Source of the DNA: Moorena producens PAL-8-15-08-1
GTDB taxonomy: Bacteria > Cyanobacteriota > Cyanobacteriia > Cyanobacteriales > Coleofasciculaceae
Reading direction: 5' to 3'
DNA length: 35,548 nt
Assembly (NCBI RefSeq): GCF_001767235.1
Contig: NZ_CP017600.1
Coordinates: 1 to 35,548 of the forward strand
Part shown: positions 15,843 through 24,145 of the stretch, piece after piece
Layout of the letters: every line of letters begins with the position of its first letter
Position numbering within the stretch: position 1 is the first letter of the stretch
Position numbers and translations under genes: made by a program
Notes under the pieces: generated by a model
What the model saw: only the letters and a program-made list of their open reading frames with translations
Databases searched by the model: none
What the model was told of the DNA's origin: nothing

Positions 15843-16243
15843 TACTGATAGGGAAATGGAGGAAGATGACCAAGTGCTATCCTGCGATCGCAGAAAACTA
15901 TAGCGGGTTCTAACCTAATGGAATACACCGGATTTTTCCCCGAGTGAGATACAACCCCGATTCCCAATTCCTAATTCCCTATTTCCTGAGGGGGTGACAT
16001 GCAACCTGAAATCCTTACTGGGTAATATGTTCAGCAGATATGTTACAAAAAGATACATACTAGTTTGGCCTGACCTTGGACGTAGTTATAAGGGTTTGAA
16101 CTTCTAGAACATCATTCGTAGGGTCAATTCGCCAGTTTATCTTTGCTAAGAAAACTGGCATCAAAGCCTTATATAGTAAGTTTTTCAGGGCTTATGTTAC
16201 CCCCTCAGCTATTAGATAAGCTTATCAATAATAAGCACCTAAA
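15843..16243. other. No gene seen
   Basis: I see no supported gene. The stretch carries one HIP1-type site and short AT-rich segments; an inverted repeat of AAAACTGGC and GCCAGTTT lies near 16130-16160. Confidence 0.4.
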
Positions 16244-16324
16244 CAAAATTAATTTCTTACTACCAATCTCTGTACCCCTTACATCGTAAGGCTTTGAGTT
16301 TTGGAAAATGTGTAATTAATTTTG
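16244..16324. mobile_element. 81-bp MITE, copy 1
   Basis: Begins CAAAATTAATTT and ends AATTAATTTTG. Its reverse complement matches 27517-27597 over the full 81 bases with about nine differences. Equal length, matching ends and non-coding content indicate a miniature mobile element. Confidence 0.7.
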
Positions 16325-16409
16325 TGCATCTGCTTAGATGAGCGTATAAAGTCATCGACAACCTCTATGTTGCATTTTAGTAACTATGAAACTTAAGCAG
16401 AAAAACTTA

Positions 16410-16458
16410 AAAATAATGAAAACCAAATCTCTACAAGTGAATTGGTTTTCATTATTTT
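16410..16458. terminator. 17-bp perfect hairpin
   Basis: AAAATAATGAAAACCAA (16410-16426) is the exact complement of 16442-16458, with a 15-base loop and A/T runs on both sides. It lies 28 bases beyond the stop of the minus-strand gene at 16486 and would end its transcript. Confidence 0.65.
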
Positions 16459-16485
16459 ATTTTGCAGTTAAAATAATGCAAGACA

Positions 16486-16809
16486 TCATTTTGGAAATTT
16501 GATAGTAATAACAATCCCCATCGCATCACCAACGTAACGGCGAATTAAATCAAGAAGTATAACAATATCAAATACATGAACATGCCACCTTGGATGTTTG
16601 GGGGAATGATACCTCTTATCCCGCTTAACTAATATTTCGCTAAATTTGCTTTGATCATCCTCGCTCAATAATTCAGTCAAGGGGTAAGTTACAAATTTAA
16701 TCAAAAGAGAAGTCTTACAAGCTCGCAGCATCACCTCTTCATTCGCAGATTCACTACGGGGACCAGTTGCGTAGTCTTGCGAAAAATTCATCTGCGTATT
16801 TGACAACAT
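16486..16809 (-). CDS. Hypothetical partner of a PadR-type regulator
   Basis: 107 residues from ATG 16809, chosen because AGAGGAG lies just upstream (the frame is open further, to 17076, without a start signal). It overlaps the end of the PadR-type gene by 56 bases, so translation is probably coupled. It is soluble, helical in the middle (LLIKFVTYPLTELLSEDDQSKF), and has His-rich RYHSPKHPRWHVHVFD before a hydrophobic end. No family is recognised. Confidence 0.55.
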   Translation of the reverse strand: MLSNTQMNFSQDYATGPRSESANEEVMLRACKTSLLIKFVTYPLTELLSEDDQSKFSEILVKRDKRYHSPKHPRWHVHVFDIVILLDLIRRYVGDAMGIVITIKFPK

Positions 16810-17215
16810 ATTCTCCTCTTTCGGTGAGGGAGTAATATTGTCGTTTGGCTCCACCTCCGATTGAGTCGCCTTCACAGGACTTGACGTAGCATTTTTTACG
16901 CATTCTCTTAAGAAGCGAATAAAGAGATCCAAGAGAGATGGACTCGTTTCCTCCGCTACATTCTTTGAATGCCCGTTGTATATCAAGTCCGTAGACTCCT
17001 TTTGGGTCTGATTTGTGGATTGCCCAGAGGATGAGCAATTCGGTTTGGGGGGGAATGGTCTGGACGGGTTGGTCATATTTTTTACCTTCCCGCAGGGCTT
17101 TAGGAGCAGCCCTAGCGGGCATATCAGTAGTTCTTTGTTGGAACATAGAATTAATATCCATGTGAAGTTTAGTGCTTATTTTCCAACCTTTTGGCTGGCT
17201 GGCCTCCCGACTCAA
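16754..17215 (-). CDS. PadR-like transcriptional regulator
   Basis: Up to 153 residues (TTG 17215; later in-frame ATG codons such as the one encoding MDINSMFQQ are as plausible, so the N-terminus is uncertain). The C-terminal half is a winged HTH: YGLDIQRAFKECSGG, ISLGSLYSLLKRMRKKCYVKS (PadR 'GSLYxxLxRM' helix) and KRQYYSLTERGEYVV (wing). It is translationally coupled to the gene at 16486-16809. This PadR-plus-small-partner layout repeats the one at 11985-13146. Confidence 0.7.
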   Translation of the reverse strand: MSREASQPKGWKISTKLHMDINSMFQQRTTDMPARAAPKALREGKKYDQPVQTIPPQTELLILWAIHKSDPKGVYGLDIQRAFKECSGGNESISLGSLYSLLKRMRKKCYVKSCEGDSIGGGAKRQYYSLTERGEYVVKYADEFFARLRNWSP

Positions 17216-18246
17216 ATTGGTAATCTTGAGCAGACCCTAAAATAGGTCAGTGCTTCTATTCCCTATATATTCCGCGTGGGAAATATATAGTCTTAAACCG
17301 GGACGGCCAGTGGTAAAAAGTAATGTATTCATATTATCTTACAAATTCAATACTTGCAACTGCAATACTTTCCTGCTTTCATCAAAGTCACTGAAGCTCC
17401 TGTGCAGTATGGGTTCAGGCGCTGTAGACGATCGCACCCACATTGTATTGACTAGGGTACACCCAGGCTGTTCAATGGTACGAAATGGGTGTATCGAGGC
17501 GTGCAGCATAAAAATTGACCGTCATGACCAGGTAAAGATTTTAACCACAGAGGCATTTTGTAGCCGTTCCAAAAGTGTAAGCTTGTGTGTTCTTGTTGGC
17601 ATCCTTGTTCTGGCCAACGAAGTACAAATAAGATTTGTTTGTTTTGGGTTGAAGCTATGTGTATAACGCCGAGTTGGGGGATTATCGGTACTTAAAGATT
17701 TTTCCAAATTCTCATCGATGGAAGCTGAGTTAATGCATCAATGAAAATGAGGTAAATGGGTGGTGCGATGCGTACGCTATCAAGATAGAGTCCGAGCAAA
17801 CAGCTACCTACACATCGACCCTCGGCATATAAGCGGCAACATTCGAGAACCTACCATCTATATCACCCTCCGCATAGTGCAGACGCTACGCCATCCCAAA
17901 CAACTGCCTACACCTCAACCCTCAGCACACAACCGACACCACCTATCCACAAAACTCCCAGCACATACCCGAAAACAAAAACACCGTGTACCCGAAAAAG
18001 AACCTCTAGGGCAGAAACTGAGAACAGAAACTCCAGCCGTCGAGCTTCAACAACTGGGGAAACATTAGATTAAAAATCTCCCGGTGCTCAACTCAACCAA
18101 TTTTTTCGCTGCTCTATCTCCCCCAGAGTTAACAACAACTACACCCTCGTAACCAGGGGATTTACCTTTTCACCAATGGTGGTTATTGATAAAGGCTTGT
18201 AACAGCAATTGTTCAAGCCAAAATCACCATTGTCATTGAGCAGCGC
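17216..18246. other. About 1 kb without a supported gene
   Basis: Frames are open at 17250-17666 and 17760-18068 but their translations look random. An inverted repeat CTATATATTCC/GGGAAATATATAG lies at 17262-17290. The stretch 17800-17960 is C/A-rich with loosely repeated CCTACAC(A/C)TC(G/A)ACCCTC(G/A)GCA, probably decayed repeat DNA. Confidence 0.45.
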
Positions 18247-18285
18247 ACCCCAGAATTCTGGGGTCATCTCAGATTTTTTTTCTCA
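18247..18285 (+). terminator. 18-bp palindrome followed by T-run
   Basis: ACCCCAGAATTCTGGGGT (18247-18264) is perfectly self-complementary, and TTTTTTTT follows within 12 bases. It ends upstream transcription just before the cluster starting at 18319, or is an operator for that cluster. Confidence 0.5.
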
Positions 18286-18318
18286 GCACTGTACATAATA
18301 TGGAATCGCGAAAAAAAA

Positions 18319-18873
18319 ATGTCTAAACAGAATTCTACACCTGAAGGAGCGATTCGCCCCGAAACGCTGATGAGCGAACTTAATATTAAAAAAGACGCTT
18401 ACTACAAGGACTTGAACCATTTGAAAATAGAAGCACAGACCGATTCAGAAGGTAAAGCTTACCTTACACAGGAGGAAGCTGACCAAGTCCGTGCTTTGCG
18501 AAGCCATGTCAAGAAAACTGGAAAAAGAAGTGGCTTCTCTAATAATTCGATTGTTAAAGTTGATGATAGCAACCTCGCAAAAGAAAACGAAGCTACAACT
18601 TCAGAAATCGAAGGAGATGTATACGTTCAGCCGGAAAACCCGACTGATCAGTTTGATCCAAATGACCTAATCAGGTCAGCAGCTGAACTTAAAGCTTATG
18701 AGATGGCTGTGCCTGACTTGGTGAAAAGAGCTTTGGCCGACAAAATGGATTGGGATGATTTGCCGGAGGATTTGCAACAAAAAGTAAGTGATGCCAAGAA
18801 AGCAGCTAACCCAAAATACACTCCCGCCTCGATAGCAGACACTGTGTTAGTTCAACATCGAAGCGGGAACTAG
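18319..18873 (+). CDS. HTH-containing plasmid protein
   Basis: 184 residues from ATG 18319 (an A-run precedes it). The N-terminus (about 15-75: IRPETLMSELNIKKDAYYKDLNHLKI, then AYLTQEEADQVRAL) has the layout of MerR/Xis-like HTH proteins: helix pair, wing, then a helix predicted after 'LTxEEAD'. The rest is acidic and ends near 18873. The same layout recurs in the protein encoded at 25325-25942. The last 21 codons overlap the next frame, which opens at 18810, so the two may be fused by frameshifting. Likely role: DNA binding or regulation of this cluster. Confidence 0.6.
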   Translation: MSKQNSTPEGAIRPETLMSELNIKKDAYYKDLNHLKIEAQTDSEGKAYLTQEEADQVRALRSHVKKTGKRSGFSNNSIVKVDDSNLAKENEATTSEIEGDVYVQPENPTDQFDPNDLIRSAAELKAYEMAVPDLVKRALADKMDWDDLPEDLQQKVSDAKKAANPKYTPASIADTVLVQHRSGN

Positions 18874-19664
18874 AAAAGGATTTTGACAGAGCTTGCACTG
18901 CTGTTAGAGCTGGTCATTCTCTCCTGATTCTTGGTGAGGCTGGCGTGGGTAAGGGTGAGTTTGCCCAGGGGCTTTATGAGGAGCTGCTGGGGGAATTTTC
19001 GGCTGCGATCGCAATATATAAGGGAAGTGGGAAAAAGTTCTTCCAAGCCCTGGCCTTCCAGCTGCACATTCCTACAGAAAATGATGAGGGCAAGCCCCTG
19101 ACTATGGATCAGCTGAAGGAGGAGATCGCATCTAACTGTAATGACAGTACACTATTGATTTTCCCGGAAGCGAAACGACTGACCACTGGGATTAGGTATT
19201 GGTTAGAGGACTTAATGGCTAGTGGGGTCAGGGTAGTTTGTCTGGCTGTGGCAAATCCTGGCAGAGACATCTTCTTGGAAATGCTGGAAATTGAACTAGA
19301 GATGCCCTCTGATCAGCGTATCCGAGAAGTGATGCGGTCGGAGGCGAAGCGCCAGGGGTTGAATCTTTCGGAATCCCGACTAGCTGAACTCCAGCCACTA
19401 GCTGGACGTAACCCGATGGTGGCTAAGAAGGTGGTCAGGAATGAGTCACTTGGATTGAAACAGCATAAACCAGAGCATACTCAATATGTGGTGATCATGC
19501 CTATTATCATTGCTGCTCTGATGAGCTTTGGTATCATCCGTTTCATCGGTATGGGGACTGGGAATAAGTCCCTCTATATATTTGGTGGGGTTAGCCTGGT
19601 TGCTGGGATGACCCTTAAGCAACTAGGTTCGATTCGTGGTGCAAGAAAGAGGTTAGGGCAGTAA
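18810..19664 (+). CDS. AAA/TnsC-ExeA-like ATPase with C-terminal membrane helices; non-standard start
   Basis: The frame is open from 18810 to the stop at 19664. The P-loop GEAGVGKGE is encoded at 18933-18959, but the first standard start codon (GTG 18945) falls inside it, so true translation must begin upstream from a rare codon or by frameshift from the previous gene. The segment KRELEKDFDRACTAVRAGHS before the P-loop is typical of this ATPase class. The Walker B region reads LLIFPEAKRL, with Pro in place of the usual Asp. After the helical lid come two membrane segments (YVVIMPIIIAALMSFGIIRF and YIFGGVSLVAGMTL). Neighbours suggest a membrane complex. 19664 is two bases from the next start. 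Confidence 0.7.
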   Translation, partial: PKIHSRLDSRHCVSSTSKRELEKDFDRACTAVRAGHSLLILGEAGVGKGEFAQGLYEELLGEFSAAIAIYKGSGKKFFQALAFQLHIPTENDEGKPLTMDQLKEEIASNCNDSTLLIFPEAKRLTTGIRYWLEDLMASGVRVVCLAVANPGRDIFLEMLEIELEMPSDQRIREVMRSEAKRQGLNLSESRLAELQPLAGRNPMVAKKVVRNESLGLKQHKPEHTQYVVIMPIIIAALMSFGIIRFIGMGTGNKSLYIFGGVSLVAGMTLKQLGSIRGARKRLGQ

Positions 19665-19666
19665 TT

Positions 19667-20716
19667 ATGATGAGCATAACCCACAGCTTGATTGCAGCAG
19701 CAGGAACCAGCTTAGTCTTGGGAACTGCTGACCCATTGCTGTTGGGGTTGGCTGTAGTTGGTGCCCAGATTCCGGATATTGATACTACTACGAGCACTAT
19801 CGGGAAAATTTTTTACCCTATCTCCAGCTGGATTGAGAACCATTTCCCACATCGAACCATCACTCACTCACTGCTGGCCACTGCTACTATTGCTGCTGTG
19901 TCGGTGGCTGTCGGACATTTTTGGTTAGGGGATTGGAAGGGTGCGATCGCTTTTCCTTTGGGTCATTTACTGGCCTGTTTCTCAGATACCTTTACTAAAC
20001 AGGGGGTTCAGCTGTTCTGGCCTGAGCCTGCTTGGGCTGTATCTGTGAGCAACCCCAGACGACGGATTAAAACTGGGGGTGCTGCTGAGCTGTGGGTGCT
20101 AGCTTGTGCGACAGCCTTACTAATCATTGGTATCTGGTTGGCCAATGGTGGCGGGATTACGACTAAGGTTACTCAGAGTCTTGGACTTCGAGATGGTGCG
20201 ATTACCACTTACAACCAGAACGCTAGCACTAATCATATCTATGCCGAAATTACTGGTGTCTGGGCTAGCGATCGCTCTGATGCGTCTGGCCGCTACTGGA
20301 TTATCGACACTGCTGGAAGTGAGTTTATTGTTACGGATGGGAGGGGTATCTATAAGACCGGGGAGCAGATTACTGTGTCTAAGCTCACTACCAATATTGG
20401 TAAACCAGCTCAAACCACAGTCTTGACTTTGAGTTGGGACGATGAAGACCCTATTCCTGGATTACGGCAGCTGGCAGCACAATACCCTGGTGCTGCGATT
20501 TTCGTTAATGGTCAAGTAGCTGTGGATTTCCCCGAAGATGTGAAACCAGCTGCACAGCTTAATCAACTTCAGACTGTTAGCGTGAGCGCCTCGACAGTAA
20601 GGTTTAACTATTGTCCACTAACTACAGCTATCACTAAGTTGACTGATCAGTATGCTGTGGGAAATCTAAGCGTAAAGATAATCTCACCAGCAGCAGTAGG
20701 ACTATGGAATGGGTAA
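19667..20716 (+). CDS. YdjM-like membrane-bound metal-dependent hydrolase
   Basis: 349 residues, starting two bases after the ATPase stop. The first 200 residues carry the YdjM/DUF457 pattern: THSLIAAAGTS, GAQIPDID, HRTITHSLL (the HR-x-x-THS signature), and GHLLACFSDTFT, with about four membrane helices. A soluble tail (about 170-349) of beta-rich type follows; most family members lack it. Family members are inner-membrane proteins whose His/Asp residues probably bind metal, some are induced with the SOS response, and substrates are poorly known. It overlaps the next gene by 13 bases, so the four genes 18319-21507 form one operon. Confidence 0.75.
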   Translation: MMSITHSLIAAAGTSLVLGTADPLLLGLAVVGAQIPDIDTTTSTIGKIFYPISSWIENHFPHRTITHSLLATATIAAVSVAVGHFWLGDWKGAIAFPLGHLLACFSDTFTKQGVQLFWPEPAWAVSVSNPRRRIKTGGAAELWVLACATALLIIGIWLANGGGITTKVTQSLGLRDGAITTYNQNASTNHIYAEITGVWASDRSDASGRYWIIDTAGSEFIVTDGRGIYKTGEQITVSKLTTNIGKPAQTTVLTLSWDDEDPIPGLRQLAAQYPGAAIFVNGQVAVDFPEDVKPAAQLNQLQTVSVSASTVRFNYCPLTTAITKLTDQYAVGNLSVKIISPAAVGLWNG

Positions 20717-21507
20717 GTAATTTAATCGGGTTTGGTATTGCTGGCACGGCAGCGGTGCTGGTTGCAGTTAGCCCAAGTCAAGTTTCGGTTGAACCAGTAC
20801 CTGATAGCATTACCCCGGTTACACAAATTCAGCCCACTGCGCCAAAGCGCCACCGAATAAATGTGACGGTAACAGCACCAGAAGACATCAAGGTGAAGCA
20901 GTGGGACAGGGTAAAGGTAGGTCAAACTCTCTCGGACCGCACTGCTCAACGAAAAACACTGGAAGCAAGACGGAACCAGCTGCAAATCGCGATCAATCAG
21001 ATGAGTTTACCGTTACCCCCGATCCAAGAACCACCAACACCTTCGTTTAGTGAGGAGGAGGCTGCGATCGCGAAAGCTCGGAATGATTTAGCGTTGGTCG
21101 AAAGGGAAATTCAATCAGCTCCACCCCTCCGTTTCAAGATGGATTATCTCAATGTCATCCACGACCAAGATAAAATCCAGAGACGACAACGGTTAGAGGA
21201 AAAACGAATTAAAACGCAGATTGCGATCGATTCTGCTATAGCTCGGTTAAATGCTGCAAAAACTCGTTACCAACAGCAGATTTACCGGCATTCTTTGGAA
21301 ATGATGACTTATCAGACTAGTTTGCAGCGGCAGCAGTACCAGCTGGCATCTTTGGTGAAGCAGTCTCAGGAGGTAGAGAAGGAGCTGGCAGAGTTGAGTA
21401 TTGTGCGATCGCCCTATTCCGGTCGGGTGAGACGGGTGAAGATTGTCTCTCAGACAGACCGGGTGATCACCGCTGAGATTACTCTTGATGTTAGGGGCGA
21501 TCGTTAA
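20704..21507 (+). CDS. HlyD-like membrane-fusion/coiled-coil protein
   Basis: 267 residues. Signal-anchor at about 7-25 (LIGFGIAGTAAVLVAVS), then a half lipoyl-like motif VTVTAPEDIKVKQWDRVKVGQTLSD, a long Arg/Gln/Glu coiled coil (about 85-230), and the returning half-motif IVRSPYSGRVRRVKIV. This order is the adaptor (HlyD/membrane-fusion) fold. The usual C-terminal beta-barrel region is short, and no ABC transporter is adjacent, so it may act as a structural adaptor for the YdjM-like and ATPase proteins of the same operon. Confidence 0.7.
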   Translation: MEWVSNLIGFGIAGTAAVLVAVSPSQVSVEPVPDSITPVTQIQPTAPKRHRINVTVTAPEDIKVKQWDRVKVGQTLSDRTAQRKTLEARRNQLQIAINQMSLPLPPIQEPPTPSFSEEEAAIAKARNDLALVEREIQSAPPLRFKMDYLNVIHDQDKIQRRQRLEEKRIKTQIAIDSAIARLNAAKTRYQQQIYRHSLEMMTYQTSLQRQQYQLASLVKQSQEVEKELAELSIVRSPYSGRVRRVKIVSQTDRVITAEITLDVRGDR

Positions 21508-21514
21508 TCTTGAT

Positions 21515-22405
21515 TCAATCAGTCAATTTCTCCCAATTTTTATAGGAATTCTTAAATTCCTCCGATAAATACTGAGGATAGGGAATTTCAACTTTGAAGT
21601 CATCAGCCGCCATCTCTTCAATTAGCTCATAAACCGCCAAACAATCATCTAACGCTCGATGTCCCCCACAAAGCGGCTGCCATTTATATGATTTATAATA
21701 ATCACTCCATTCACCACAATACTGAGCATAAATTTCCATCAGACAATAAGCTTGAATTTCTGATTTAAATCTTGATAGCTTATAATGTTTTCGACAATAG
21801 TTTAGGATTGATAAATCAAAATCAACATTATAAATTAGCAAATTTTTATTATCGATCGCCCGCTCTATATCTTGCCAAATTTCCGGCAACATTGGTGCAT
21901 TAACTACCATCTCATCAGTAATGCCATGGATTGCGGAAACTTCAGCAGGGATTGATATCGAAGGTTTTACCAGCGTATTTAAAACCGTTTCAGCTTGGTG
22001 ATTTATAACCGCAATTTCAACAATTTCAGCACATTCTAAACCCGTGGTTTCAGTATCCAAAATCACCCAATCATCACTACTTAAAAAGTCTCGACAAGAT
22101 TGAATCGCTCTTTTTTTATCAAGTTCAAAACGTGCGCAATATTCCTCCCACCATTTCTGATGATGTCTAGCCTTATTGATTTCTGCTAACTGTTTGATGT
22201 TTGCTTTTTGTTTTTCTGATAATTTCCGTTTCGAGCGCACGCTTTCCGGATTATTGATGTCATACAAATATAAATCATATTTTCGACAAGGAATTACACC
22301 CACAGCTTGAACTGGTGCCAATCCTAACTCTGATAGTTGTTTTTTAGTTTTTAAATTTTCTGACGGCTCGTTATCGTTTCCCCACCATTGATATTCCTGA
22401 AGCAT
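21515..22405 (-). CDS. DnaQ-like 3'-5' exonuclease (DEDDh)
   Basis: 296 residues from ATG 22405. An N-terminal region (about 1-100) with KKQLSELGLAPVQAVGVIPC and a basic helical stretch precedes the exonuclease domain. The DEDDh residues are visible: D117 and E119 (ILDTETTGL), D195 (NVDFD), H249 and D254 (HRALDDC), plus the ExoII helix IHGITDEMV. It should remove nucleotides 3' to 5' from DNA or RNA. The N-terminal region is an extra module compared with DnaQ alone. It converges on the HlyD-like gene with 7 bases between stops and has no terminator of its own visible. Confidence 0.88.
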   Translation of the reverse strand: MLQEYQWWGNDNEPSENLKTKKQLSELGLAPVQAVGVIPCRKYDLYLYDINNPESVRSKRKLSEKQKANIKQLAEINKARHHQKWWEEYCARFELDKKRAIQSCRDFLSSDDWVILDTETTGLECAEIVEIAVINHQAETVLNTLVKPSISIPAEVSAIHGITDEMVVNAPMLPEIWQDIERAIDNKNLLIYNVDFDLSILNYCRKHYKLSRFKSEIQAYCLMEIYAQYCGEWSDYYKSYKWQPLCGGHRALDDCLAVYELIEEMAADDFKVEIPYPQYLSEEFKNSYKNWEKLTD

Positions 22406-22433
22406 TTAAATGATACCTGATAACTAACTTAAT

Positions 22434-22865
22434 TCACAAATTTCGTTGTCGATTTTCTATCTCTTTTAAATCCTCTGGATCGTCATTGGAACAATATTCA
22501 GTTTGATAAACTTTTACAGCGATCGCAGGTAAAATTCCATAACAGATGGGTTCTGCGAACTCACACGCTTTTTGAAAACTCCACTCCCCACCTCTTGGGA
22601 GCCGACCATCGGGAAACTGGACGGTCATCACCCCAATATTAGTATCCGTGGGTACGTTAAACCCATCACCAGCGAGAGCATGTGAGACGCAGTGCTCTCG
22701 TATTGATGGACCACCGTATCCACCACTTCCTCCTGTCACTAAATATGCGACAGAATTAGCGAATGCTGCATGACGATAAAGATTGCTTTCTGGGTGATTC
22801 TCTTGACCCCAATCAAGGGCTTTCTTAAGGATTTCTGTGTAGTCCATGATTTTTGTGTAGTCCAT
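22434..22865 (-). CDS. Hypothetical protein
   Basis: 143 residues from ATG 22865 (an in-frame TTG lies at 22880, and a repeated MDYT(K/E)I makes a second ATG possible). It is soluble with a Gly-rich loop (TGGSGGYGGPS) and several Cys. The centre (SHALAGDGFNVPTDTNIGVMTVQFPDG) resembles no motif I can name. It lies 28 bases from the exonuclease gene in the same direction, so the two may be co-transcribed. Confidence 0.55.
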   Translation of the reverse strand: MDYTKIMDYTEILKKALDWGQENHPESNLYRHAAFANSVAYLVTGGSGGYGGPSIREHCVSHALAGDGFNVPTDTNIGVMTVQFPDGRLPRGGEWSFQKACEFAEPICYGILPAIAVKVYQTEYCSNDDPEDLKEIENRQRNL

Positions 22866-23013
22866 AGTGGCAAAGTTCAAGGTTTTCTATGAATACGATC
22901 GCTGTCTTATCTTGAATCTAGTCAGATTATAGTAGGAATAAAACGGGTTGTTAAGGATTTTCGTGCGAATGAGGAAACAATCCTGTGAACCTCATAGTTA
23001 TGAAAAACGCTCA

Positions 23014-23328
23014 CTAGGAAAACTTCAGTCGGGAAAGGATATACTTCACCAGTCTTTCCCATTGCTTACTGGACATGCCAGCTTTTTTGAGCTTCTCAGG
23101 TGTTATCTCTTCCCCCATGACGAACATCTGGTAGAGGAGGACCATGCGATCGCAGAACTGCTGAACGGTTATCCCCTCATCCTTCAGGTGTTGGAGGATC
23201 TTCTTCTGAATACTTAACAATAATTTGAACGTCATGTTCTTCCCCCGAGACTTAACTTGAGTTCCGGTGCCATAGCCGTTTTTTCCCAATGGATTATTGA
23301 TTTTGAATCCTTTGCTTTGAGTATTCAT
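23014..23328 (-). CDS. Small basic protein, possible regulator
   Basis: 104 residues from ATG 23328. After a Gly/Lys-rich disordered start it has a helical core (TFKLLLSIQKKILQHLKDEGITVQQFCDRMVLLYQM) and a basic C-terminus (KQWERLVKYILSRLKF) like small DNA-binding proteins. Just upstream lie a perfect 13-bp inverted repeat of TTTTAGAGAAAA (23381-23416) and a copy of the CTCAGTATAC box (23457-23480), both candidate binding sites. No family is recognised. Confidence 0.5.
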   Translation of the reverse strand: MNTQSKGFKINNPLGKNGYGTGTQVKSRGKNMTFKLLLSIQKKILQHLKDEGITVQQFCDRMVLLYQMFVMGEEITPEKLKKAGMSSKQWERLVKYILSRLKFS

Positions 23329-23380
23329 ACTTATCTTGCTTTACTTGGTGTTGCTGGTAGGCTGCACCGGGCTTGTCCCT

Positions 23381-23416
23381 GTTTTAGAGAAAATCACCAC
23401 TATTTTTCTCTAAAAC
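23381..23416. promoter_or_regulatory. Inverted pair of TTTTAGAGAAAA motifs
   Basis: GTTTTAGAGAAAA (23381-23393) and its exact complement (23404-23416) around a 10-base loop, upstream of the 104-aa gene. They are two of 13 copies of this motif in the window. Confidence 0.6.
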
Positions 23417-23456
23417 GGAATCAGTCTGGACATGGCACTGGCACGCATTAGTTTTA

Positions 23457-23480
23457 TCCTCAGTATACTATGGTTAAGAC
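23457..23480 (-). promoter_or_regulatory. CTCAGTATAC-(3)-GGTTAA box, probable minus-strand promoter
   Basis: CCTCAGTATACTATGGTTAA matches the complement of the element at 23645-23664 at all but a few positions. On the minus strand it supplies a TATACT -10 for the 104-aa gene. The pair of boxes therefore points outwards toward the two divergent genes. Confidence 0.5.
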
Positions 23481-23631
23481 TAAAATACACAGGAAATAAA
23501 CGGAGCGCAGGGGGTGCCGGGGCGCTGGGAAACCGATCAACCACTTTGCGTCACCAGTAACCAGTCCCGTGCATCCCCCGGAGCGGAGTCTTTGCAACCT
23601 TTGTAAAATCCCCAAAAATATTGATTTTTTG

Positions 23632-23675
23632 TTGATTTTCACCTTTAACCGTGGTATACTGAGGTTAAAGGTGAA
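23632..23675 (+). promoter_or_regulatory. Promoter nested in a 13-bp inverted repeat operator
   Basis: TTGATT (23632-23637), 17 bases, TATACT (23655-23660). The perfect arms TTCACCTTTAACC (23638-23650) and GGTTAAAGGTGAA (23663-23675) bracket the -10, so a bound dimer would block RNA polymerase. The SLOG gene starts at 23690. Confidence 0.7.
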
Positions 23676-23689
23676 GAGAAAATAAAGTC

Positions 23690-24145
23690 ATGATTAATTG
23701 CTGCATCACAGGACCACGCACCATAAGACCAGAGCATATCTCCGTAATCCAAGAAAAGCTAAACAGCATATCCGCAGACACCTGGCACATCGGGGACGCC
23801 CCTGGGGTAGATAGAATAGGCCTAAATTTTTTAGAGAAAAAACACAGGGTGACGACCTACTACGTGAAGGGGAAAGAACGGTGGCACTTCGCAGAGCGAA
23901 GTACACGAATGATAAGACAATGCCTGGAAAACCCAGGAAGCCACAAACTGCTAGCTTTCCCAAACAAACCCTGCCCTGAAGGGGTACAACCAAAACCAAC
24001 CTTTCATGGCTCTGGGTCAGGAACCTGGGGAACCATAGCTCTCTGTAAATACTATGGTTTTGACATCGACATAACTTTTTTAGAGAAAAATCCGCTGCCC
24101 GAATGGCTGAGTAAGCCAACCTACCAACAGCTCTCGCTTTTTTAA
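23690..24145 (+). CDS. SLOG-fold (DUF2493/YpsA-like) protein
   Basis: 151 residues from ATG 23690. The Rossmann-like SLOG pattern is visible: N-terminal strand CCITGPRTI, then WHIGDAPGVDRIGLN (the 'GDAxGVD' nucleotide-binding loop), WHFAERSTRMIR, and HGSGSGTWGTIALCKYYG (the second phosphate/ribose loop). SLOG proteins bind nucleotides and occur in many defence and plasmid systems. Expression is controlled by the inverted-repeat promoter directly upstream. Two in-gene copies of TTTTTTAGAGAAAA (23827 and 24076) encode FLEK both times, an odd match to the iterated motif. Confidence 0.72.
   Translation: MINCCITGPRTIRPEHISVIQEKLNSISADTWHIGDAPGVDRIGLNFLEKKHRVTTYYVKGKERWHFAERSTRMIRQCLENPGSHKLLAFPNKPCPEGVQPKPTFHGSGSGTWGTIALCKYYGFDIDITFLEKNPLPEWLSKPTYQQLSLF

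Noticed and set aside
17250..18068. Two plus-strand ORFs of 138 and 102 codons
   Set aside because: No start signals, no domain, and biased composition; treated as gene-poor DNA.
22948..23217. Plus-strand ORF of 89 codons
   Set aside because: Complementary to the more convincing 104-aa minus-strand gene.
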